Below, one piece after another: positions 1 through 6,939 of a DNA stretch of 12,019 nucleotides. The stretch is from Gryganskiella cystojenkinii (Eukaryota; Mortierellomycota; Mortierellomycetes; Mortierellales; Mortierellaceae): positions 13,436 to 25,454 of the forward strand of contig JAAAIG010000575.1 of assembly GCA_015852425.1 (NCBI GenBank), written 5' to 3'. Below the pieces are notes generated by a model that ran no database searches, was not told the origin of the DNA, and saw only the letters and a list, made by a program, of their open reading frames with translations. Position 1 is the stretch's first letter, and each line of letters begins with the position of its first letter. The position numbers and the translations under genes were made by a program.

Positions 1-66
1 CCCCTCTGGAGGCCGTGTCAACAATCAATTTCGAACAAAGTCTGGACACAGTCCTGGTTGGCGAAA
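1..66 (+). CDS. probable 3' end of the upstream exon of the SH3 membrane protein (partial)
   Basis: Reading from base 3, the left edge is open and gives PLEAVSTINFEQSLDTVLVGE before an in-frame TAA at 72-74. The composition looks coding, and a short ectodomain segment just before the Cys motif of the next exon would fit a type I membrane protein. No strong GT donor precedes the stop. A GC donor (GCAACT at 67) leaves the exon in phase 1, which matches the acceptor at 525, whereas the weak GT sites at 51 and 57 leave phase 0 and do not match it. The start of the gene and its signal peptide lie outside the window. The exon itself and its exact end are inferred. Confidence 0.45.
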
Positions 67-525
67 GCAACTAATTAAATTAGGCACAAAGAAGACCAGC
101 TAAAGACCAAAAAAAAATGGTATTGCACCAGTGAGGATGTTGTGTGACATTGAGAGCAATTTATTATTATTTGGTTCTGTTTTGAGTCGATGCTTCCTTT
201 TTTCTTTTCTTTTTTGCCTCCCCTGTTCGAACGTGCCCTGTCAAGTGTCTGCCCTCTTCCCTCAGCCTCCGATTGATTACCCACCAGTGCTTGTTGTGTG
301 ATTTTTTTCTTTTGTCCGCGGTGAACTTGTCAAGGATTGCGCATTTATGTGTGCGTAGGGAGGCCATCCTGTGGAATGTGATGGGCACTACAAATAATAA
401 CCTTCGCACGACACTGCAAGCCTTTTCTTTTTTCATTTTTTTTTGCGATCATCCCAATAATAATTATTATTAAAAAAAAATGTCACTAACACCGACAATG
501 ATTTATTTCTGGTCCAATTTTTTAG
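67..525 (+). other. intron (probable, GC-AG) of the SH3 membrane protein gene
   Basis: The 3' end is well supported: a CTAAC branch site at 486-490, a T-rich run and TTTTTTAG ending at 525, the same arrangement as the other introns in this window. The ATG at 480 and the codons up to 525 lie inside these splice signals. The 5' end is uncertain; only a GC donor at 67 fits the phase. At about 459 nt it would be three to four times longer than the other introns here. The interior is T-rich with stops in all plus frames, contains a 16-nt palindrome at 456-471, and shows no convincing extra exon. Confidence 0.5.
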
Positions 526-1658
526 GATTGGGAAACAAGAATGACATGTGCGCTTATTGCGCCAAGTACCCAGCCAACGCCTGCTGTGTGTCGACCGCGG
601 CAACTGCCTGTGCGACCACTACAAGCACGGTTGCAGGTGGGACCACGACCGTGAGCATGACGTCACCATCAGCGACTCCATCCCACGACGCATCAGGAGC
701 AGGAGCAGGAGCAGGAGGCAACAACTCTTCATCCATATTAGGACTCTCGATCCCAGTCTTTGCAGGCATCGTTGGCGGTGGTGCTGCTGCACTTTTGATC
801 TTTATTGCCCTGATTGTCTGTTGCTGCCGTCGGTCTCGCAAGAACAACAAGACTGCAGCTGCGAAACGTGGTGGTGGAGGAAACGGAGGCAACAGTGACA
901 ACAACTTGAACCGCCACATGTCCAACTCGAGTGCATCTCGTTATAAGATCTCATCGCCTAAGATTCAGGAAGAAGGATTCGCAATCGCGTCCTCAGCGCC
1001 TATCCCTATGACTTCGATTGCTTCACACAATAATAACAACTCTGCTGCTGCTGCTGCCGCTGCTGCTGCGACCGCTACCCTGGCCAACAACCGGATCTCG
1101 AAGGGAAGCTCGGTCGGAGGCGGAGCCGCTGGCGCGAACGGAAAGCAGTCTTACTGCCAGGTCCTTTACCCTTACCAGGCCTCGTTGGCTGATGAATTGG
1201 AGCTTACGCCCGGAGATATCGTGAACGTTCACAGGGTCTTTGACGATGGCTGGGCTGTCGGCGTGAACATGAACACGTCGAACGAGGGCGCCTTCCCAGT
1301 GGTCTGTGTGATGTTTGTGGACGAATCTGCACTGGACGACGATTTCGAGGACGTGAACATGCATTCGATGACACCGATGTCCCATCGTGAGGACGATCAT
1401 TCCAAGCGTTCCGCCACCGGATCCCCAGCACCTTCCTCCCAGGGATCCAGAGCCGCCAGCCCTGTTCATCTGCCAAGACGTCATTCGTCGATGATCCGGG
1501 ATAGTGCAGTCTTGCCCGGGATCAACTCACCCATGACGAGTTCCCCGCTGGCCGGAGGTAACAACTCTGCAGGCAAGACACCGCCACCCATGCGTGATAC
1601 CATGTTGAGTGACGCGAGTTCGATCAACCGTTGGTGGGATGGCGAAGGAAGGAAGTAA
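526..1658 (+). CDS. Fus1-like single-pass membrane protein with cytoplasmic SH3 domain (main, last exon)
   Basis: This exon encodes a type I membrane protein; numbering here counts from the ATG at 480. It begins with a Cys-rich end of the ectodomain (C-A-Y-C and A-C-C motifs, residues 23-44), then a Ser/Thr/Gly/Ala-rich stalk likely to be O-glycosylated. A transmembrane segment at about 86-113 is followed by CCCRRSRK, a positive-inside stop-transfer with a possible palmitoylation site. The cytoplasmic part has a Gly/Asn linker, a nine-Ala tract and an SH3 domain at about 225-283. The SH3 shows Y230-P-Y232, the acidic D-E-L-E-L turn, W258 and G-A-F-P273; the usual Tyr after the last Pro region is replaced by V-V-C. 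The Ser/Pro-rich tail holds an R-R-H-S site (about 334-337). Budding yeast Fus1 has the same TM-plus-SH3 plan and acts in cell fusion, but the role here is inferred only. The stop is TAA at 1656-1658. The exon frame is certain; the ATG at 480 is rejected as the start because it would leave the protein without a signal peptide and sits inside splice signals. Confidence 0.85.
1044..1070 (+). repeat. GCT/GCC triplet tract coding polyalanine
   Basis: Nine alanine codons in a row, mostly GCT or GCC, lie in the linker between the transmembrane segment and the SH3 domain. They read as an in-frame triplet expansion in a disordered linker. The preceding AAT/AAC run codes four Asn. Confidence 0.8.
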
Positions 1659-1925
1659 AAAGTTTTAAACTCTCGATCCTATAGTTGTGATCACCCAAAG
1701 AGTTGGGAAGGGGAGCTTCAAGGGACACTACCCATAATGGAGAGCTCTGGATTAGCTCGAAAACACCAACCCCCAGCTCCTATAGTCCTTTCTCTTTCTC
1801 CGTTCAGTCTTATGTGTATTAAATACTATTATAGTTTACAATTGCTATTACGTGGTTATGCTGTGAGATGATAGTTGAAGAGACAAATGGAAGGAGGGAG
1901 TTTGTACAAACGATCTTAGTATAAA
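1659..1925. other. convergent 3' intergenic region
   Basis: These 267 bases separate the stop codons of two genes that converge. The region must hold both 3' UTRs and both poly(A) sites, so the transcripts may overlap. There is no perfect AATAAA; an AT-rich stretch (TATTAAATACTATTATAG, about 1817-1834) is the most likely processing element for the left gene. A ten-base palindrome TTTGTACAAA sits at 1901-1910. No open frame of note is seen. Confidence 0.5.
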
Positions 1926-4892
1926 TCATTCTGGGTCCGAAGCGGCTCCTCTGCTTCTACTGGCCAATAAACTGGCCATCCTCGTCGCGTTTTCTCGTCT
2001 TGCAGCAGCATCCTCCAAGGCCCTCTTGGTCGTCAGACACCGACGCCAGCTGTCCGTGACCGGGTCCAAGAACATGCGCACGGATCGATACTCTCGTTGG
2101 ATTCTATCTGTGACAGATCGGACCTTTTCACGGATCGCTCGTGAGGGTTCATCTAGATCCTCATGAGAGATTTCTCGTTGGAGGAGAAGTTTTTGTTGTG
2201 TCCGAGACTGAGATTCGTTCATAGGGGTCCAAGGGTCCCCATTCCAAGAGCTTGCGCTGGTGTTGTTACCGTTACTGTTTGGATGAGGAACACCGGGTCG
2301 CAAGTACTGGTGCTGATGGTCAAAGGTCGTAGAATCAAAACTGGTCCGCCGACCACCACCACCGGTACCACCGCTGTGGACACTACTTGTCGTCGATCCT
2401 GCGGGTGAGACTGGGGTTACGGGTGTGACGGGTGTGATCGGGGTCAGGGGTCCATCAGGTGGGAGGGAGGATGATGCATTCGTCATTCTTAAGTTAGCTG
2501 GGATCCGACGACGAGCTGATAAGGAAGAGGTTCTGTTGTTGTTTGCATTGTTCATCGAGCTGGATTTACTGGCGAGACTGCTATCACTTCCCGAGGTCAA
2601 GGTCGTGGTCGTGGGAAGGAATCTAGAGATGACGTGATGATCGTTTGTTGAAGCGCGTGGGGGCGAGGTCACAGTGTGCGTAAATCCGCCCGGCATACCC
2701 ACGCTGCCACTGCCAGTTCTTCCCATGGAGGATGACATGTAGGCCGGGGATCCTGTGGACGATGAGGGTCCCGAGGCATGTCTGGCATGACGACGACCAC
2801 CGCTCGCTCCGCCCAAGTGAGAATGCTGTTGTTGACGTTGCTGGCGCTCTTGCTGCTGTGCCATGGATCGTAAGCTGACCTGAGATTGAGATCGAAAGAA
2901 CCGAGAGACAAACTCGACTGCTGGGGAAACTGTGGCAGTCAGGATGTTGGACCCTCCTCCCCCTCCGGCTGATATACCAGTTCCTGAATCTTTGTCTTGG
3001 TCGCTAGGAGCAGGGCTAAGATGCTTTGGTGGCGAACTGAGAGAGAGTGAGGCAGCCTTCGGACTAACAGTCGAGACAACAGGCGAGGACGAGATCTTGG
3101 ACAGCGAGGGCATCGAGCCGGTGGAAGGAGTAGGGTTTAGAAGTTGAGCGAGTCGTTTTGGAGGCCCGGTATGTTGAGTGGAATCGAAATCGGAGGATGT
3201 TGACGCCGTTGGGTGCAGTTGTCGTTGTGTTACTGATGGTAAGGAAGTTGCCATGGGTGTAATTGCTACTGCTGGAATTGCCGGGGCCGAATCTTGATTT
3301 CGAGCGGCCTTTTGCTGTTCGACCTTTGACTCGAACTTGGACCCTGCAGCGGACCTGTTATCCATCCCTTGGTCTTTATCATGCGGTGGTGAAGGTGATG
3401 GCGAGGGTTGTGTAAGTATGACCGAGACAGTATGAGGATTCATCGGCACATCCTGCTCATGCTGTTGGGACTCTGCAGTGGCGACCGCATGCAGGCTTTG
3501 GTTGTTATGGTGCTGTTTCATTTTCTCGTGCAGCAACTGTTGCTGGTGGAGAAGCTGTTGTTGAAGTCGTTGTTGTTCCAGATGCTCGTTTCGCTGTAGT
3601 TCAAGTTGGTGTTGTAACTTTTGTTGCTGTTGTAGTTGGAGCTGCTGGTGCAATCGATGTTGTTGTTGTTGCTGTTCCATGATATCAAGTTGAGGATCCC
3701 GATCTAAATATATGTCTTTTTGTTGTTGTGGTTCGCCATGCTTTTGTTCTGGGTCCGTGGGCAATGTTGTTGATGTTGTCGAGGGAGGTGGTTGCGCACG
3801 TTCGTCTGTTTTGGTCTTTTCGAGCTGCAAGTCCTGCATCGGCTTAACAAGACCGAACGAATCGAAAGATTCCACTGGTTCTTCGTGTTCTCCTCCCTCT
3901 GTTGTCGTTGTTGTTGTTGTTGTTATTGTTGCCGTCGACGTTGGGGGCTTTAGGTGATGATGATCTTCTTCTAGGTGCTGGTGTACTTCGTCTTTTGCGA
4001 GGTCGGCCGCGGTGGTGTCCGCTTTGTCCCCATTGCTAGTTTCGACGCCGACTCTAGCACTGTTCTCAGGCAGGGCATTGACAGTCTGGTGATGGTCTGT
4101 GCGTTTGATGCTGTTCGGAATACTCTCCGTGGATGGAGCCTGCGGCACTTCTTGATTCTCGACGCCAACGACCTTGGATGCCATGGTTCTACGACTGGTC
4201 ACACTGCCACTGCGAGCTCTTGTTGCTGCTGTGGTACGCCCATGAGAATGTGAATGGGGCGGCGGCGGATAAGGGTCATGACCATGCCGCACTGGAAAGT
4301 AAGGATGGGTGCCTTCATGGACTAAAGACCGCATCTCTTCTTGAGGATCATGACGACCGGGGCTTTGGCATAGACTGCTGCTGTGACTACTAACAGTATC
4401 ACCACCACCACCACCACCACCACCGCCGCCGCCGGTGACGGTGCCGTCAACTGATGATCTTGACTCTTTAACCTTCTGTGGTATATCTAATGCGTCATCC
4501 TGTTGTGGCTGTTGTTGTTGTTGTTGCTGTTGTTGATTGGGTTGTTGGTGTTGTTCTAGTGGAGAGTGGCGATGGCGACGTTGTTGTTGTTCTTCGTCTT
4601 CATCAACGATCTCGGATTCCTCGTCCTCGTGATCACTACCAAATGCAAACTTGGCTCTTCTCCGACCTCTTTGTTGTTGCTGTTGATTCTGTAGATGTTG
4701 ATTTTGTTGAGCTTTGTGTTTATGGTCTTGACGAGAATGCGTGGAAGACGAGACTCGGACAGCTGTTCGAGCCTTGACAGTGTGTTGTCCTCCAGGATAA
4801 CTGAGTCTTCTGCCGGAGGTCGTTGAAGCTGCTGCTGTACTTGAGGTTCCTTTTGGATCTGTCGGTGAGAGTTGATGATTCCGAAGAGGCAT
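1926..4892 (-). CDS. large low-complexity Gln/Gly/Ser/Thr-rich protein, unknown function
   Basis: A single uninterrupted exon encodes 988 residues. The first ATG of the frame is at 4892 (A at -3); the open frame extends upstream to about 4979 but only with a GTG, so I start at MPLRNHQ. In order it has: an R-R-L-S site (28-31); a basic cluster RGRRRAK (75-81), possibly nuclear targeting, followed by an acidic stretch (87-101); a polyGln run (120-131); an 11-Gly run (154-164); a polyThr run (about 324-331); a Gln/Leu/His-rich segment likely to be coiled coil (407-463); S-P and T-P rich regions; a T-P-x repeat (about 818-828); an R-R-T-S site (848-851); and a charged, probably helical C-terminal part (about 915-981). 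I recognise no known domain. Gln-rich disordered fungal proteins are often transcription or RNA regulators or signalling scaffolds, but none of that is shown here. Its 3' end faces the SH3 gene and its promoter is shared with the GNAT gene. The long open frame with amino-acid-specific repeats makes it a real gene; its function is open. Confidence 0.8.
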   Translation of the reverse strand: MPLRNHQLSPTDPKGTSSTAAASTTSGRRLSYPGGQHTVKARTAVRVSSSTHSRQDHKHKAQQNQHLQNQQQQQRGRRRAKFAFGSDHEDEESEIVDEDEEQQQRRHRHSPLEQHQQPNQQQQQQQQQPQQDDALDIPQKVKESRSSVDGTVTGGGGGGGGGGGDTVSSHSSSLCQSPGRHDPQEEMRSLVHEGTHPYFPVRHGHDPYPPPPHSHSHGRTTAATRARSGSVTSRRTMASKVVGVENQEVPQAPSTESIPNSIKRTDHHQTVNALPENSARVGVETSNGDKADTTAADLAKDEVHQHLEEDHHHLKPPTSTATITTTTTTTTEGGEHEEPVESFDSFGLVKPMQDLQLEKTKTDERAQPPPSTTSTTLPTDPEQKHGEPQQQKDIYLDRDPQLDIMEQQQQQHRLHQQLQLQQQQKLQHQLELQRNEHLEQQRLQQQLLHQQQLLHEKMKQHHNNQSLHAVATAESQQHEQDVPMNPHTVSVILTQPSPSPSPPHDKDQGMDNRSAAGSKFESKVEQQKAARNQDSAPAIPAVAITPMATSLPSVTQRQLHPTASTSSDFDSTQHTGPPKRLAQLLNPTPSTGSMPSLSKISSSPVVSTVSPKAASLSLSSPPKHLSPAPSDQDKDSGTGISAGGGGGSNILTATVSPAVEFVSRFFRSQSQVSLRSMAQQQERQQRQQQHSHLGGASGGRRHARHASGPSSSTGSPAYMSSSMGRTGSGSVGMPGGFTHTVTSPPRASTNDHHVISRFLPTTTTLTSGSDSSLASKSSSMNNANNNRTSSLSARRRIPANLRMTNASSSLPPDGPLTPITPVTPVTPVSPAGSTTSSVHSGGTGGGGRRTSFDSTTFDHQHQYLRPGVPHPNSNGNNTSASSWNGDPWTPMNESQSRTQQKLLLQREISHEDLDEPSRAIREKVRSVTDRIQREYRSVRMFLDPVTDSWRRCLTTKRALEDAAARRENATRMASLLASRSRGAASDPE
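2400..2453 (-). repeat. T-P-x repeat, proline-directed phosphosite cluster
   Basis: On the minus strand this codes GPLTPITPVTPVTPVSPAGS, four tandem T-P units plus one S-P. At the DNA level it is a short run of near-identical nine-base units (ACCCCAGTC-like), so it arose by local duplication. Each unit is a minimal site for CDK or MAP kinases; phosphorylation is inferred. Confidence 0.7.
3504..3674 (-). repeat. CAA/CAG-rich tract coding a Gln-rich, probably coiled-coil segment
   Basis: The plus strand shows dense TTG/CTG triplets; on the minus strand they read as Gln mixed with Leu, His, Lys and Glu over about 57 residues. Leu appears at intervals suited to a coiled coil. Mixed CAA and CAG codons with interruptions suggest an old, partly decayed expansion. 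Confidence 0.75.
3900..3923 (-). repeat. ACA/ACG triplet tract coding polythreonine
   Basis: Eight Thr codons in a row, mostly ACA/ACG/ACC type on the minus strand (GTT runs on plus), lie just before an E-G-G-E acidic stretch of the low-complexity protein. Confidence 0.7.
4401..4433 (-). repeat. GGT/GGC triplet tract coding 11 glycines
   Basis: The plus strand is an almost pure ACC run that changes to GCC; on the minus strand it reads as eleven Gly codons, first GGC then GGT. The sharp codon change suggests two separate expansion events. It is likely to vary in length between strains. Confidence 0.8.
4500..4535 (-). repeat. CAA/CAG triplet tract coding polyglutamine
   Basis: Twelve codons on the minus strand code Gln with a single Pro interruption, mostly CAA with some CAG. 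A shorter Q run (4671-4688) lies nearer the N terminus of the same protein. Confidence 0.75.
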
Positions 4893-5378
4893 CGTGAGAA
4901 ATCGAGTGAGAGGAGTGTGGGGTGAGGCGGAGTGGAGAGAAGAAAAGCTGTATGTTTTAAAAAAAGAAGTGGATGACACTGAAGGGCGTGACTTGTCTCA
5001 ATTTTTTTTTTTTTTTTTCCCTTATTTTTTGGCCTTTCGGTGCTTCGCCCATCGTGAAAATGTATTATTTCTGTTACTTCCCCACTTGACCCCATTTCGG
5101 TCCATTGATCCTTCGTGCGAGTGCACGGGACCCATTGGAGCAAGGTCCACTCCAACACTTTTCTGCTGCCGACACTTTCCTGCTGTAGTTGCAACTGAAG
5201 AAAAAATTCCCGCCTCAAGACAACCAACCTTCTTTTGATCGATTGAAAGGAAGAGGGGCGGAGCGGGCTGCGGCAAAGAGGGTCTAAGCCATCAAACATT
5301 AATCAGCTTTTTTATTTATCCCTTCTCATCAATGATCACATTCACTCCATTACTCTCCTCACAAGGAACTATCTCAGA
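4893..5378. promoter_or_regulatory. divergent promoter region of the low-complexity protein and GNAT genes
   Basis: These 486 bases lie between two start codons pointing away from each other, so both promoters must be here. Bases 4896-4950 are purine-rich on plus, that is CT-rich on the minus coding strand next to the ATG at 4892, as in many fungal 5' UTRs. A 16-T tract lies at 5002-5017, typical of nucleosome-depleted promoter cores. An ATTGG (CCAAT on minus) is at 5134-5138. Bases 5305-5378 are pyrimidine-rich and lead to the GNAT ATG. No convincing TATA box is seen. Confidence 0.5.
5002..5017. repeat. poly(dA:dT) tract, 16 T
   Basis: A pure run of 16 T on the plus strand sits in the middle of the divergent intergenic region. 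Such tracts disfavour nucleosomes and often mark promoters in fungi; the role here is inferred from position. Confidence 0.6.
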
Positions 5379-6204
5379 ATGAGCACAGCCTCCCTCGACT
5401 CAACATCGACCGAGAAAGTTGTCCAATTAGACATTCAGGATTTGAATGCTGTCGATTCAATGTAATTTCCTCGAAATTATGCTCTCTTATTCCATGCAAG
5501 TCCTTTATTTGAGGAGCAACTCTCTAACCTTCCCAACTCACTAACCTTTCATTTGACACTCTTTTCGTATCAATTGTTTGGATCTCAATGCAGCAAAGAG
5601 CCTGTCTCTCCTCACCCTGACCTGGACTATGTGATCCCTAATGTTGATGACCACAAGAAGCTTCTGTTGGCTATGCGCAAGGCCTGTGGTTGGGATTCAT
5701 GGAGTGTACTTATCGTTCTCTCTTTGAGCAATTGCGCCACCAAAATCTGAATTTGCGCCATCCCCTTTGCCTTTCTGATCGAATCTAATTTTTTTCATTT
5801 TCTGATGAATGCAGGTACCAAAATGGTTTGTCCAACAAGATGAAGGCAAACGGTTCATGACCGTCTTTTATCTGCCTGGGACTACAACCCCTGTGGGCAT
5901 GGGGGGTATCGAATACGAGGATTTCGAACATCAAGACAAAGACGTTGCTGACCCAGAGACCAAGCGAGGCTGTGTTGTTTCCTTGTTTATTTACAAACAA
6001 TATCGTGGTCAAGGTTATCTGGGCAAGATTCTCGAGATTCTGGAAGAGATGTCGAGAGAGAAGGGTCTTGTGACCTTGACGTTGTATGGTCTGGAGAAGG
6101 CACCGGGTTACCAAAAGTTTGGGTACAAGATCCTCAAGGTCGCGGACCGGAACTATGGAGGCGACAATAACTGGAAGACGACGTTTTTGGAAAAGACTCT
6201 TTAA
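5379..6204 (+). CDS. GNAT-family N-acetyltransferase (three exons)
   Basis: Exons 5379-5461, 5594-5705 and 5815-6204 join in matching phases to give 585 nt, 194 residues. The family moves the acetyl group of acetyl-CoA to an amine; the substrate here is unknown. The GNAT fold is visible: an N-terminal helix region ending KKLLLAMRKACGWDSWSVPK (about 49-68), a strand F-M-T-V-F-Y, the core strand C-V-V-S-L-F-I (about 117-124), and the acetyl-CoA pyrophosphate loop R-G-Q-G-Y-L-G at 129-135 matching (R/Q)-x-x-G-x-(G/A). The closing L-Y-G-L-E ... G-Y-Q-K-F-G-Y-K-I (about 155-171) is the usual end of the domain. The length suits a stand-alone GNAT. The ATG at 5379 has A at -3. There is no signal peptide or membrane segment, so it is probably cytosolic or nuclear. 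It could act on small amines or on proteins; no feature decides. Confidence 0.88.
5462..5593 (+). other. intron 1 of the GNAT gene
   Basis: The donor is GTAATT and the acceptor ATGCAG, with CTAAC branch candidates at 5524-5528 and 5541-5545. It is a phase 2 intron of 132 nt with in-frame stops, starting with the TAA that follows the donor. Confidence 0.85.
5706..5814 (+). other. intron 2 of the GNAT gene
   Basis: The donor is GTACTT and the acceptor AATGCAG, with a CTAAT branch candidate at 5785-5789. It is phase 0 and 109 nt long. A second GT lies two bases earlier at 5704 but is out of phase with the acceptor. Joining restores the run W-D-S-W-S-V-P-K-W-F. Confidence 0.85.
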
Positions 6205-6394
6205 GACTATGTACAAATCTGTTTTTCTTGAGAGGATGATGATTTTAGTAGATAGCAAAGAATTGTGAGCTTGAGTAATATACCATGAATGTATTATATC
6301 TTTTTTTATTTTGTATTCTGGTGTTTTGCTATATCCGCTGACGAACACGTTGGTCAACAAGGATGTTCTTGATGGAGTACATTTCCTCGGAGGG

Positions 6395-6417
6395 AAAAAA
6401 AAAAAAAAAAAAAAAAA
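6395..6417. repeat. A23 homopolymer tract
   Basis: Twenty-three A in a row follow a GGAGGG. It could be a nucleosome-excluding element upstream of the transporter gene, or the tail of an old retroposed fragment. No target-site duplication or element body is visible beside it. Confidence 0.7.
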
Positions 6418-6813
6418 GGCAAAGTCGATATGCTTCCTTACCGAGAACCGACACAGTAGCCACGGCGTGTCACGAAATTTTGCGGCGAACAAAATATACT
6501 GTGATGTCTCGTGGCAAGAGCCTTTTGTTGTTCATTGATCGATTGATCGCGGTGAATCTGTTTTGGAAGTTTATAATACGGCTTTGAATCCGAAATGGGA
6601 TTCTGAGGGCCATGGAACGACAGGAGCAAAACACACAACTGCGCGTGCACACACACCACTTAAACCTGTCGATACCCATTCCAAGGGAAATGTCCAGAGG
6701 AGTGATTGGACCGCTTCCACCTCTCGATTTCTGCTCCCTTCTCGCTTTTGTGAAACCAAGTGCGGCGTGAAGGATTTCAGGGCAAATAAATCAGACAGTC
6801 AGCAATTAGCAGA

Positions 6814-6914
6814 CTCTCGTTTTTCTTTTTGTTCTTCTTTCTCTGTCTCTCTGTTCCTCTCTCTCTTTTCTCGGTCTCTCCGTTCCATCATTTCCATCAC
6901 TCACTTTTACCCCA
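6814..6914 (+). promoter_or_regulatory. CT-rich core promoter or 5' leader of the ABC transporter gene
   Basis: About 100 bases are almost entirely pyrimidine on the plus strand, with many TCTCT units, ending some 25 bases before the proposed ATG at 6940. Pyrimidine tracts just upstream of start codons are typical of filamentous fungal genes without a TATA box. The transcription start is not determined. Confidence 0.4.
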
Positions 6915-6939
6915 CGTTCATACTGGTCTTAGCACGAGG

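Larger units (their letters stand above)
6205..6939. other. intergenic region: GNAT 3' UTR, A tract, ABC transporter upstream region
   Basis: Bases 6205 to about 6320 are AT-rich and probably hold the GNAT 3' UTR and poly(A) site. A pure A run is at 6395-6417. Bases 6420-6810 are of mixed composition with an AATAAA at 6786-6791, whose position upstream of the next gene argues against a role as its poly(A) signal. A CT-rich stretch runs up to the ABC gene start. Short open frames are present but none looks coding. Confidence 0.5.

Noticed and set aside
480..525. ATG at 480 as the start of the SH3 membrane protein
   Set aside because: It lies within a branch site and pyrimidine tract leading to TTTTTTAG, and the resulting N terminus has no signal peptide although the protein needs one.
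554..1484. Antisense open frames under the SH3 gene
   Set aside because: They mirror the GC-rich codons and triplet repeats of the sense gene and have no independent coding character.
1901..1910. TTTGTACAAA palindrome, with TGTACAAA also in the GNAT 3' region (6209-6216), as a possible PUF-protein site
   Set aside because: It does not fit the UGUANAUA consensus well, and two occurrences in AT-rich 3' regions are expected by chance.
4893..4979. An N-terminal extension of the low-complexity protein starting at 4979
   Set aside because: The codon at 4977-4979 is GTG on the minus strand. The first ATG in frame is at 4892 with a good context, and the extension lies in the CT-rich leader.
4556..5299. 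A 247-codon minus-strand frame with its own ATG at 5299, overlapping the start of the low-complexity gene
   Set aside because: It crosses the promoter and the 16-T tract, shares its 3' half with the real gene in another frame, and has no domain-like composition. It could act only as an overlapping upstream frame if the transcript starts that far away.
6534..6550. TTGATCGATTGATCG repeat
   Set aside because: A short GATC-rich near palindrome with no second copy of note and no adjoining element.
6612..6770. A 52-codon ATG frame upstream of the transporter
   Set aside because: It has no recognisable features, cannot join exon 2 with a good donor, and may not be transcribed. It would matter only as a uORF.
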